From positions 6,129,014-6,193,013 of the forward strand of contig NZ_CP025096.1 of NCBI RefSeq assembly GCF_002831565.1: a DNA stretch of 64,000 nucleotides. The letters are read 5' to 3'. Below, one piece after another: positions 52,273 through 59,927 of the stretch. Under the pieces are notes generated by a model. It did not search any database. It worked only from the letters and a program-made list of their open reading frames with translations, and had not been told where the DNA came from. How positions within the stretch are numbered: the first letter of the stretch is position 1; every line of letters begins with the position of its first letter. The position numbers and the translations under genes are program-made. This stretch comes from Spirosoma pollinicola. GTDB taxonomy: Bacteria > Bacteroidota > Bacteroidia > Cytophagales > Spirosomataceae.

Positions 52273-54636
52273 ATGGCAAACCAAGAACAGGAAATTAACC
52301 AGCAGCCGGAAACCCAAAACCAGGCTACTGACTCGCTGGCAGTTAATACTCCCGAAGATATCAACAACGAATCGGAGGCATCTGTTACAGCACCCGCTCC
52401 AGAACCTACGGTCGAGGATAGCGCTGCAACAACACCCGAATCTGTAGAAGCACCCGTGGCTTCTGCAGACGAGACACAGCCCGAAGCTGTTGGTATTGAC
52501 GGCACAAATGAAGTACCAACCGCCACACCGGTTGACGAACCCACACCGGAGGCTGCTCCCGTGGAGGCTACATCTGCGCCCGAAGAATCAACTCAGGTTG
52601 AAGCCACTGCGCCGGAAACAACGCAGGAGGCCACCCCGGAAGTGAGCGAGCCAGTTGCCGAAGCAGAGGTTGCCCAAACGGACGTTGCCCCAACGGAGGT
52701 TGCCGAAGCAGAGCCCACAGCCGATGCTCCCGCAGAGCCGACGGCAGAAGCTGTTGCCAGCGAAGAAATGACAGCACAATATGCTGATGTTCAGGAAGCT
52801 GAAGACGAAAGTCCGGTCGCTTCGGTCGCTGACTACAGCCAGTTTTCGAAGGCTGATTTCGTTAATCTTCTCGAAACGCAGATGGCCGCCATCAGCGTCG
52901 CTTCAGTTACGCCCGGCGATTTCAAGAAAGCCGATCTGACATTGAAAGAGGTGAAGCCGCTGTTCGACCAGATGAAGCGGGCCGAGCGTGAAGCCGCTTT
53001 GCAGGCTTACGTGACGGAGACTGGTGCCGAAGAAGGATTCGAATACAAATACGACGAGTCCGTTCAGCGGTTCGACGAATTATATAAGTTAATCAAGAGT
53101 CAGAAAAATACGTATTTCCAGAACCTGGATAAGGCAAAGGATACCAACTTTGCCTCGAAGACGGACTTGCTGACCCGCCTGCGCGAACTGGTCGAAACCG
53201 ACGAGAACAACGCTGGTGATCCGAAGGTTAGCTGGAACGAGTTTAAGAAAATACAGGACGAGTGGAAAGCTGCCGGGAACATGAACTCCCCGCACAATGC
53301 CACACTTTGGGCTACTTACCACGCCCTTGTCGACCGGTATTACAGCAACCGCAATATTTATTTTGAATTAAAAGAACTCGACCGGAAGCGCAACACTAGC
53401 CTGAAAACGGAGGTGATCGAGAAAGTTGAAGCCATGGCGAAAGCATCGGAAGAAACGCCGGTAACGCGCCAGACGATCGACGAAGCCAACGCCCTGTTCG
53501 AGGAATATAAGCACATTGGTCCAGCCCCTAAAGCTGAGCAGGAAGTGTTGTGGGGACGCATGAAGGCGGCTCTGGATGTACTGTACGATAAACGCCGGGG
53601 TCAAACCAATGAGCAGCGGAAAGAGTCGGCACAGTTATACGAAGAGAAGTCGGCTATATACGAAGAATTAGTGCCCATTACCTCATTTGCGTCGAACAGT
53701 ATTAACGACTGGAACGACAAAACGAAGGCGGTAATGACGTTGCAGGATCGCTGGAATGCCATCAAAGGGCCAATGCCACGCGAAGAAGGCAAGGAACTGA
53801 GCAAGAAGTTCTGGGCAGCGTTGAAAACGTTCTTTCACAATAAAGGCGAATTCTTCCGTCAACTCGAAAGCAAGCGGGAAGAAAACCTGCGGGCCAAAGT
53901 CGACCTGTGCGAACAGGTAGAAGCTATCCTGGCAGCAGGGGAGGAGTCGCCTGAAATCACGCAGACGGTTATCGAACTGCAACGTCAGTGGAAAAATATT
54001 GGTCAGGTGCCTGAAAAGCAGAAGAACAGCATTTTCGACCGGTTCAAAGCGGCCTGCGATGCGTTCTTCAATAAAAAACGCTCCAAGAACCAAGAAACCG
54101 AACGCGAATTTGAAGGTAACCTAGCCAACAAAATTGCGTTGATCGAACGGATCGAAGCGGCCGCTACGGCCAACGCCGACCTATCCCAACTGAATGAGTT
54201 CAAGAAGGAGTGGAACAGCATTGGGTTCGTGCCGAAAAAAGATATGCAGTCTACCCAAAAGCGGTATATCAATGCGGTGAACGCACTGGTTGGCTCAACG
54301 GGTAAAATACCGGCAAAAGATAAAGAGCGCATCATGCTGCAAAGCGAAGCCGAAGCAACCCGTCCGGGTCGCAGCGATCGTGGTGACCGGGGTGATCGTG
54401 GCGACTACAATCGCGGCAATCGCGATGGGGGTAATGTGGAGAACAAACGCGAAAGTGATATTCGTCGGCGCATCACATCCATCGAGAACGACATTGCAAC
54501 TTATCGAAACAACATTGAGTTTTTTGCCCGGTCGAAAAACGCCGATAAACTCCGCGCCGACATTGACCGGAAAATTGCCGACGCCGAGAAACAGCTGGAT
54601 GACCTGCGTCATCAACTGCGTGTGGCTCAGGCATAG
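52273..54636 (+). CDS. DUF349-repeat protein
   Basis: 787 aa from the ATG at 52273 (MANQEQEINQQ). Residues 1 to about 180 are low-complexity and acidic (Glu, Pro, Ala, Thr, Val), probably disordered. Several DUF349 repeats follow, each about 70 residues with a Trp-containing core: FKKIQDEWKAAGN, EYKHIGPAPKAEQEVLWGRM, LQDRWNAIKGPMPREEGKEL, LQRQWKNIGQVPEKQ and FKKEWNSIGFVPKKD. An Arg/Gly/Asp-rich stretch (DRGDRGDRGDYNRGN) and a final coiled coil end it. The function is unknown; it is most likely a cytoplasmic scaffold or nucleic-acid-associated protein. Confidence 0.85.
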   Translation: MANQEQEINQQPETQNQATDSLAVNTPEDINNESEASVTAPAPEPTVEDSAATTPESVEAPVASADETQPEAVGIDGTNEVPTATPVDEPTPEAAPVEATSAPEESTQVEATAPETTQEATPEVSEPVAEAEVAQTDVAPTEVAEAEPTADAPAEPTAEAVASEEMTAQYADVQEAEDESPVASVADYSQFSKADFVNLLETQMAAISVASVTPGDFKKADLTLKEVKPLFDQMKRAEREAALQAYVTETGAEEGFEYKYDESVQRFDELYKLIKSQKNTYFQNLDKAKDTNFASKTDLLTRLRELVETDENNAGDPKVSWNEFKKIQDEWKAAGNMNSPHNATLWATYHALVDRYYSNRNIYFELKELDRKRNTSLKTEVIEKVEAMAKASEETPVTRQTIDEANALFEEYKHIGPAPKAEQEVLWGRMKAALDVLYDKRRGQTNEQRKESAQLYEEKSAIYEELVPITSFASNSINDWNDKTKAVMTLQDRWNAIKGPMPREEGKELSKKFWAALKTFFHNKGEFFRQLESKREENLRAKVDLCEQVEAILAAGEESPEITQTVIELQRQWKNIGQVPEKQKNSIFDRFKAACDAFFNKKRSKNQETEREFEGNLANKIALIERIEAAATANADLSQLNEFKKEWNSIGFVPKKDMQSTQKRYINAVNALVGSTGKIPAKDKERIMLQSEAEATRPGRSDRGDRGDRGDYNRGNRDGGNVENKRESDIRRRITSIENDIATYRNNIEFFARSKNADKLRADIDRKIADAEKQLDDLRHQLRVAQA

Positions 54637-54647
54637 TACCTAACCAC

Positions 54648-54725
54648 AAAGACGAAAAGGTATGGCGTAACGAGCGCAAAGAAGATAATTAATTGCGCTC
54701 GTTACGCCATACCTTTTCGTCTTTG
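54648..54725. repeat. 32-bp perfect inverted repeat upstream of the tRNA
   Basis: AAAGACGAAAAGGTATGGCG and the rest of the left arm (54648-54679) are exactly complementary to 54693-54724, with a 13-base centre. It directly follows the DUF349 stop. With the A/T edges it can terminate the upstream transcript. The AACGCAAAG-like ends recur near 63.8 kb. Confidence 0.85.
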
Positions 54726-54749
54726 CGTTAAAAAAAATAGTGCCTCCAC

Positions 54750-54780
54750 TTGCATAGAAAAGCGAAAAAGCCTACTTTTG
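54750..54780 (+). promoter_or_regulatory. Promoter of the tRNA gene
   Basis: TTG at 54750-54752, a 20-base spacer, and TACTTTTG at 54773-54780 match the Bacteroidota -33/-7 consensus exactly. The tRNA 5' end is 35 bases after the -7 box. A GATTCG-GAAA-CGAATC hairpin (54787-54802) lies in the leader. Confidence 0.7.
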
Positions 54781-54814
54781 CATCATGATTCGGAAACGAA
54801 TCAAGTAAAGAGTT

Positions 54815-54898
54815 GCCAGTGTCGGATAGCGGTCGATTCCGCCTGATTTGTAATCAGGATGCGCAAGCGCGTCGGGGGTTCGAATCCCTCCACTGGCT
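54815..54898 (+). tRNA. tRNA with TGT (Thr) anticodon and class II variable arm
   Basis: Acceptor GCCAGTG (54815-54821) pairs perfectly with CACTGGC (54891-54897). The D arm has a 3-bp stem GGA/TCC with A14, G15, G18-G19 and A21 in place. The anticodon stem CCTGA/TCAGG is perfect around TTTGTAA, so the anticodon is TGT. The variable region (54859-54873) is 15 bases and folds as ATGCG-CAAG-CGCGT. The T arm is GGGGG-TTCGAAT-CCCTC. The discriminator is T, and CCA is not encoded. A class II arm is expected for Leu, Ser or Tyr, not Thr; the 3-bp D stem and T arm also look Ser-like. C at position 9 is unusual. It is a single-gene unit with its own promoter and terminator. Confidence 0.85.
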
Positions 54899-54909
54899 CA
54901 TTGATTATT

Positions 54910-54943
54910 AAGCACTTACAGAAATACTGTAAGTGCTTTTTTT
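54910..54943 (+). terminator. Intrinsic terminator of the tRNA unit
   Basis: AAGCACTTACAG and CTGTAAGTGCTT form a perfect 12-bp stem with a 5-base loop, followed by a run of T. It starts 12 bases after the tRNA. Confidence 0.93.
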
Positions 54944-54992
54944 ATGTGGTTGCAAAACATTTTTGATAGTTGCCGTGGGATGTAACGTCTAC

Positions 54993-55125
54993 GGATCAAT
55001 TCCAAAAGTTGGGATCAATTCCAAAAGTTGTGGAGAGCGTTGTATTTTTCTAGGTTTGTGTTCTTAATGGATCAATTCCAAAAGTTGTGGAGAGCGTTGT
55101 ATTTTTCTAGGTTTGTGTTCTTAAT
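54993..55125. repeat. Tandem 57-bp direct repeats (plus a 19-bp partial copy)
   Basis: A 57-base unit starting GGATCAATTCCAAAAGTTGT is present twice, identically (55012-55068 and 55069-55125). The first 19 bases occur once more just before (54993-55011). The repeats end where the transposase remnant's upstream region begins, so they are probably a duplicated end of the ISAon1-type element. Confidence 0.9.
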
Positions 55126-55139
55126 CAAACCTACTTGCT

Positions 55140-55313
55140 TTGGAGAGTTTCTTACCCATCATCCAGTTCCTGTTGCCTGAGTTTATTCTGGAAAATTTCG
55201 AATTGACATCCATTGACCGGCTCCAGGGCGTCTTTCACGTTCATATCGAAGAGAAAAATGCCGATCAGCGGGATCCGGAACGTAAAAACCTACTCTCCAA
55301 AGGTTTCTTCTAG
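55140..55313 (+). pseudogene. Remnant of an ISAon1-type transposase N-terminal protein
   Basis: From the TTG at 55140 the frame encodes 57 residues: ESFLPIIQFLLPEFILENFE, then FHVHIEEKNADQRDPERKNL and LSKGFF before a TAG. This matches the N-terminal small protein of two-gene ISAon1-family elements, which is normally about twice this length, and is cut off in the LSKGFF region. No transposase gene follows; the next sequence is a histidine kinase fragment, so the element has been deleted through. Confidence 0.75.
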
Positions 55314-55320
55314 CTAGCTA

Positions 55321-55653
55321 GTGCTGAACCTGTTCACCAATGCGTTTTATGCGGTTCAGCAGCGCCAGAAGCAGGCGGGCAGTGAATCGGGTTACCAGCC
55401 CACGGTGAGAGTGAGCACGCGCTGTGCCGGTAGTGAAGTGGTGATCAAGGTGATCGACAACGGGACGGGTATGTCGGAGGAGGTTCAGCAGAAGATTTTC
55501 CAGCCCTTTTTCACCACCAAGCCCACGGGGGAGGGGACGGGGTTGGGTCTGTCGCTGGCTTATGAGATCATCACCAAGGGGCATCAGGGCAGCCTGAAGG
55601 TAGCCAGTAAAGAAGGAGAAGGAACAACGTTTCTGTTGAAATTGCCGGGTTGA
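55321..55653 (+). pseudogene. C-terminal fragment of a sensor histidine kinase
   Basis: About 110 residues that are only the end of a kinase ATPase domain: LNLFTNAFYAVQQRQKQAG (N box), VIDNGTGMSEEVQQKIFQPF (G1/F box) and GTGLGLSLAYEIITKG (G2). The sensor, HisKA and first half of the ATPase domain are missing. It resembles the same segment of the intact kinase at 58461-59864, so it is a broken paralogue. The break coincides with the end of the ISAon1-type remnant. Confidence 0.85.
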
Positions 55654-55774
55654 AAGAGATTCGGCTGAAATGCCCACCTTTTAGTTGGCATACTATTGAC
55701 TACCAGTAGGTTACTTTTGGGATTTTAGATAAATAACGTACATTGTCTTTCCTCTAGTCCTATCCTCTTGATCT

Positions 55775-57775
55775 ATGCCAAAAGTTGTAATACTCGGTGG
55801 TGGCGTTGCCGGTATGAGCGCAGCCCATGAATTAATTGAACGCGGCTTTTCGGTCGATGTATACGAGAAAAAACCCTATTATCTTGGCGGCAAGGCCCGT
55901 AGTGTAAATGTTCCCGGATCGAACCCCGCCGATCCCAATGGAATGAACCCTACCGCTCCCGGCAGCAGTAAGCATTCGCTACCCGGAGAACATGGCTTTC
56001 GTTTCTTTCCGGGTTTCTACAAGCACATTACGGATACCATGAAACGGATACCGTACACAAACGCGGCTGGTCAGAAAAACCGCCAGGGGGTGTTCGATAA
56101 CCTTGTGGATGTAACCCGTGTTGGTATCCTCCGCAATGGCAAAAAGCCTATCATTACGATTGTTAGTTTCCCAAAGTCACTGGCCGACATTGAAGCAGCT
56201 ATTGGCGTATTGCATACACACGATACCGGTTTGCTGCCGGGCGAAGCCAGATTCTTTGCCGGTAAGGTTTGGCAGCTTATGACTTCCTGCCAGAGAAGGC
56301 GCGACCTGGAGTATGAAAAAGTTGGCTGGTGGCAGTTTATGGATGCTGACGGCCACAGCCATGCCTACCAGCATCTATTGGTAGAAGGTCTTACACGCAC
56401 ACTCGTGGCGGCCAATGCCAAATTTGCCAGTACGAAAACCGGGGGTGATATTTTTATTCAGCTCCTGTTCAACATTGCCAATCCCGGCATGCATACAGAC
56501 CGCGTTCTGAATGGGCCCACAAACGATGTGTGGTTGGACCCGTGGGAGGACTACCTGACAAAAAAGGGCGTTCGATTCTTTAAAGGGGCGTTGATTGAAG
56601 AGGTCGTTTGCGACAAGGGTCATGTTACGTCCGTACAGATTCAGGACTGGCAAAAAGCACTGGCTGCCGAGAATCCGTCGGCCGTACCCGTACCATCCAA
56701 TGCCTCCCCTAAGACTCAGGCGGCTCAACCCGTACCGGATCGGTTTGCCTACGATCCGCCCGCTGTTGGCGACTACTACTTGCTGGCCACACCCGTCGAA
56801 GTAACAGCCGTGCTACTCTCCAATGAGGTTAAGAAAAGTATTGGTAGTCTTGAACACATCGACGAATTAGCTGCCGATGTGGCGTGGATGAATGGCATTC
56901 AATTCTACCTGAATCAGGTGGTTGAGGTGGTGCATGGGCATTGTATTTACGTCGACAGCGAGTGGGCCCTGACATCTATTTCGCAATTGCCTTTCTGGGG
57001 TGATTTCGATATAAATAAGCGAGGGGATGGGCTTGTAAAAACTATTTTTTCGGTAGATATCTCAGATTGGGAGGCTGCCAGCCCCGCCGAGCCAGGGTTG
57101 CCGTCCCTGAAAGCCAGAGAATGCCAGACTTTCGATCAAATAGCCGACCGGGTATGGGCGCAACTCAAGCGAAGTTTGAACGTGAATGGCACGGTAGTGC
57201 TCACCGACGATATGAAGCAGGGCGTTTATATGGATCATGACGTACCTTATCGGGGCTATTACCTTGACCATGACCTAAACGAGCAAGTACCCCCCAATGT
57301 GGCCGACCCAACCGCTTCGGCTGTGGGGAAGCAGAAGGAAGGAAAACGGGTGCTGGTCGATCACGAGCCGCTTCTGGTCAATACCGTTAACAGTTGGGCC
57401 AACCGCCCGGATGCCTTTCTGCCGGGTTTGTCAAACCTGTTTCTGGCGTCGGATTACGTGCGCACCAATACAGATTTGGCCACCATGGAAGGTGCCAATG
57501 AAGCAGCCCGGCGAGCTGTTAACTGCATCATTGACTTATCGGGCGTCGATGCGTCGCCCTGTCGTGTCTGGAATTTGCACGAACCGGTATTTTTTGCGCC
57601 CTTCAAGTGGTATGATGCCTGGCGTTACCGGCTTGGTATGCCTTACCGAAAAACACCGGGCTGGTTCGATGCGCTCATGGTGGTCTGGGGCGTGGCCTAT
57701 GCCGCCGGATTTCTGCTCTACACCGCCTGGACGGCCGTTACGTCCTGGATAAGCCAGCTTACTAAAAATTCCTGA
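55775..57775 (+). CDS. FAD-dependent phytoene-desaturase-like oxidoreductase
   Basis: 666 aa. The N-terminal dinucleotide fold is VVILGGGVAGMSAAHELIER, with GFSVDVYEKKPYYLGGKARS completing the FAD pattern of the phytoene desaturase / hydroxysqualene dehydroxylase group. The C-terminal FAD segment is FLASDYVRTNTDLATMEGAN. An insertion of about 40 Pro/Ala-rich residues is near 300-335, and a membrane helix near 640-660 (VVWGVAYAAGFLLYTAWTAV) suggests membrane attachment. It is only 18 bases upstream of a membrane protein that resembles PaxB/Pyr4 terpene cyclases. The substrate is probably an isoprenoid, which is an inference. Confidence 0.8.
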   Translation: MPKVVILGGGVAGMSAAHELIERGFSVDVYEKKPYYLGGKARSVNVPGSNPADPNGMNPTAPGSSKHSLPGEHGFRFFPGFYKHITDTMKRIPYTNAAGQKNRQGVFDNLVDVTRVGILRNGKKPIITIVSFPKSLADIEAAIGVLHTHDTGLLPGEARFFAGKVWQLMTSCQRRRDLEYEKVGWWQFMDADGHSHAYQHLLVEGLTRTLVAANAKFASTKTGGDIFIQLLFNIANPGMHTDRVLNGPTNDVWLDPWEDYLTKKGVRFFKGALIEEVVCDKGHVTSVQIQDWQKALAAENPSAVPVPSNASPKTQAAQPVPDRFAYDPPAVGDYYLLATPVEVTAVLLSNEVKKSIGSLEHIDELAADVAWMNGIQFYLNQVVEVVHGHCIYVDSEWALTSISQLPFWGDFDINKRGDGLVKTIFSVDISDWEAASPAEPGLPSLKARECQTFDQIADRVWAQLKRSLNVNGTVVLTDDMKQGVYMDHDVPYRGYYLDHDLNEQVPPNVADPTASAVGKQKEGKRVLVDHEPLLVNTVNSWANRPDAFLPGLSNLFLASDYVRTNTDLATMEGANEAARRAVNCIIDLSGVDASPCRVWNLHEPVFFAPFKWYDAWRYRLGMPYRKTPGWFDALMVVWGVAYAAGFLLYTAWTAVTSWISQLTKNS

Positions 57776-57793
57776 CGTTCACGATAACCTCCT

Positions 57794-58459
57794 ATGAATC
57801 AACCTTTACTGAACCTTCGCGATTATACTCCTCTAGAGCTTATTACATTTGGCGCCGGCTGTTTTCTCTGGATCGTTGTCTATTTTTTTACCCTTCGAAG
57901 CATATTTAAACGTCAATTTGTCGAAATTCCGATTGTTACCATCTGGGGCAACATTGTGTGGGAGTTTTTATGGAGTTGGGTGTTCGTGCCGGATATCGGT
58001 AGTTTGTTTATGTGGGGCTACCGTGTCTGGTTTTTTATGGATTGCCTGATCGTATATGGAGCATTTCGGTATGGCCACAAACAGGTTACACTACCCCAGA
58101 TTAACAGACATCTTGGCCTGTTGAGCGTATTGGGTATTCTGGCATGGGCGCCATTACTTTATTTTTATATTGACATCTACGACGCTCCACTGAGCAAAAT
58201 GGGGGCCTATTCGGGCTATTTGTTGAACATACTCATCTCGGCGCTTTATATTCCCCTGGCGCTTCGGCTAAATGACTGGACATTATTTTCGTACCCAACT
58301 GCCTGGTGCAAGGGTATTGGCACCCTGCTCATTTCTGTGTTTTGCTTCCTTCATTTTACAGATGGCTTCCTATTGACCATGTGCGTTCTGACGGCTTTGC
58401 TCGATGGGGTGTATATTTATCTATTTTCGCAACAGCGCAACCAACCACTCGTGTCGTAG
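57794..58459 (+). CDS. Seven-helix membrane protein resembling PaxB/Pyr4-type terpene cyclases
   Basis: 221 aa, with about seven hydrophobic helices and little else. The segment IPIVTIWGNIVWEFLWSWVF, with Glu57 after Trp, and a C-terminal LLDGVYIYLF with Asp204 correspond in position and context to the paired acidic residues of membrane-integral terpene cyclases of the Pyr4/PaxB class. YRVWFFMDCLIVYGAFRYG is also typical. Neighbours support isoprenoid chemistry: the desaturase-like gene is 18 bases upstream. A histidine kinase gene starts one base after its stop, so the three genes look like one operon. A non-cyclase member of the same fold is possible. Confidence 0.6.
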   Translation: MNQPLLNLRDYTPLELITFGAGCFLWIVVYFFTLRSIFKRQFVEIPIVTIWGNIVWEFLWSWVFVPDIGSLFMWGYRVWFFMDCLIVYGAFRYGHKQVTLPQINRHLGLLSVLGILAWAPLLYFYIDIYDAPLSKMGAYSGYLLNILISALYIPLALRLNDWTLFSYPTAWCKGIGTLLISVFCFLHFTDGFLLTMCVLTALLDGVYIYLFSQQRNQPLVS

Positions 58460-58460
58460 T

Positions 58461-59864
58461 ATGAAAAAAAGCCTGTTCAAAAAGGGCGAGATATGGAACC
58501 TGTTCGGGTTCGATGGGTTAGATGCTGAAGAGTTCAAGAAGCGAACGACGGCCGTACAACTGGCTATTTTTACGGCTGCATCGGGCGTAGTCTATGCGCT
58601 GATCTATGTTTTTCTGGGCTTTCCATCGGTAGCTTATGTCATCTACATTTACATTCCTATTTGTCTGTTAAATCTGATCTACCTGCGTATCTCACACCGA
58701 TATGATGTCTTTGGGGTTGTTCAACTGGCGCTGATTTTCCTGTTTCCGCTGGTCACTCAGTTAACAATTGGTGGGTTTGTTGAAGCTAGTGCCGTTGTGT
58801 TCGCTGTCTTTCTGGCTCCTGCGGGCGCCCTGCTATATACCCGGCGTAGTGTAGCCCGGATTAGCTTTTATCTATTTGTGATCGTAATTATCGCAGCCGC
58901 TGTCTGGGAATATCAGTATGGGCGGCAGGAGCCAGTGCTGCCCCGTGGTGTGATACTTACGTTTTTTGCCTCTAATCTGGTCACAATTTGCGGAATCGTT
59001 TATTTTCTGCTCGAAAGCTTCCTGCAAAAACAGGAAGAGTTACGGGCCGAGTTGCGGCAATCGCTCGATACACTCCGCACCACGCAGGACCAGTTGATAC
59101 AGGCCGAAAAAATGGCTAGTTTGGGGGAATTGACCGCTGGCATAGCCCACGAAATTCAAAACCCGCTCAACTTCGTCAAAAATTTTTCGGAAGTTTCAAT
59201 TGAGCTGATCCAGGAACTAAGCGATGAACACGCAAAAGGAGATCAACGCGACCAAGTGCTGGAAGCGGACCTAATGGCCGACCTCTCGCATAATATGTCC
59301 AAAATCAGCCATCATGGAAACCGGGCGTCGAGTATTGTCAGGGGTATGCTGGAGCACTCGCGGCAAAGTTCCGGGCAAACAGTGCCGACTGATTTGAACG
59401 CTTTATGTAATGAGTACATAGGGCTGGCCTATCATGGTTTACGAGCCAAAGACAAGTCATTTAATGTTGATCTGGTCAAGGACTTAGCGCCCGATTTGGG
59501 ACTGGTAAACCTTATTTCGCAGGATGTAGGTCGGGTTTTGTTGAATTTGTGTACAAATGCATTCTACGCCGTTCATCAACGCCAGAAGGTAATGGGGGAG
59601 CTTTATAAGCCTCGTGTACAAATCAGTACAAGGCGGATCAACAATAAAATTACGATTCAATTGATTGACAACGGAACCGGTATACCCGCCGACATTCGTC
59701 AAAAAATTTTCCAGCCGTTTTTTACGACTAAACCACCCGGACAGGGTACAGGTCTGGGCTTGTCATTAGCCTACGACATCATTACAAAAGGACATGGAGG
59801 AACGCTCACCGCAGAGAGCGTAGAAGACAAAGGGACAACTTTCACGATTACATTACCCGCTTAA
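58461..59864 (+). CDS. Six-helix membrane histidine kinase
   Basis: 467 aa from the ATG at 58461, one base after the preceding stop. About six helices (30-185), a coiled coil (QKQEELRAELRQSLDTLRTT), HisKA with ELTAGIAHEIQNPLNFVKNF (His230), N box LLNLCTNAFYAVHQR, IDNGTGIPADIRQKIFQPF and GTGLGLSLAYDIITKG. No receiver gene follows directly; two receiver proteins at 61054 and 61431 are the nearest candidates. The fragment at 55321-55653 is a broken relative. Confidence 0.88.
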   Translation: MKKSLFKKGEIWNLFGFDGLDAEEFKKRTTAVQLAIFTAASGVVYALIYVFLGFPSVAYVIYIYIPICLLNLIYLRISHRYDVFGVVQLALIFLFPLVTQLTIGGFVEASAVVFAVFLAPAGALLYTRRSVARISFYLFVIVIIAAAVWEYQYGRQEPVLPRGVILTFFASNLVTICGIVYFLLESFLQKQEELRAELRQSLDTLRTTQDQLIQAEKMASLGELTAGIAHEIQNPLNFVKNFSEVSIELIQELSDEHAKGDQRDQVLEADLMADLSHNMSKISHHGNRASSIVRGMLEHSRQSSGQTVPTDLNALCNEYIGLAYHGLRAKDKSFNVDLVKDLAPDLGLVNLISQDVGRVLLNLCTNAFYAVHQRQKVMGELYKPRVQISTRRINNKITIQLIDNGTGIPADIRQKIFQPFFTTKPPGQGTGLGLSLAYDIITKGHGGTLTAESVEDKGTTFTITLPA

Positions 59865-59927
59865 CCTGATAATGAATACAAATTACCTGAACTGAAATGA
59901 AGTAATTAATTAACCATTCATCAACTC

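Noticed and set aside
54640-54735. CRISPR-like repeat
   Set aside because: The sequence is a single inverted repeat, not a series of spaced direct repeats; the tandem 57-base copies at 55 kb have no spacers.
57794-58459. Heterodimeric lycopene cyclase (CrtYc/d type)
   Set aside because: Helix number and the WE...D acid pattern fit Pyr4-class cyclases better, and the PxE(E/D) lycopene cyclase motif was not found.
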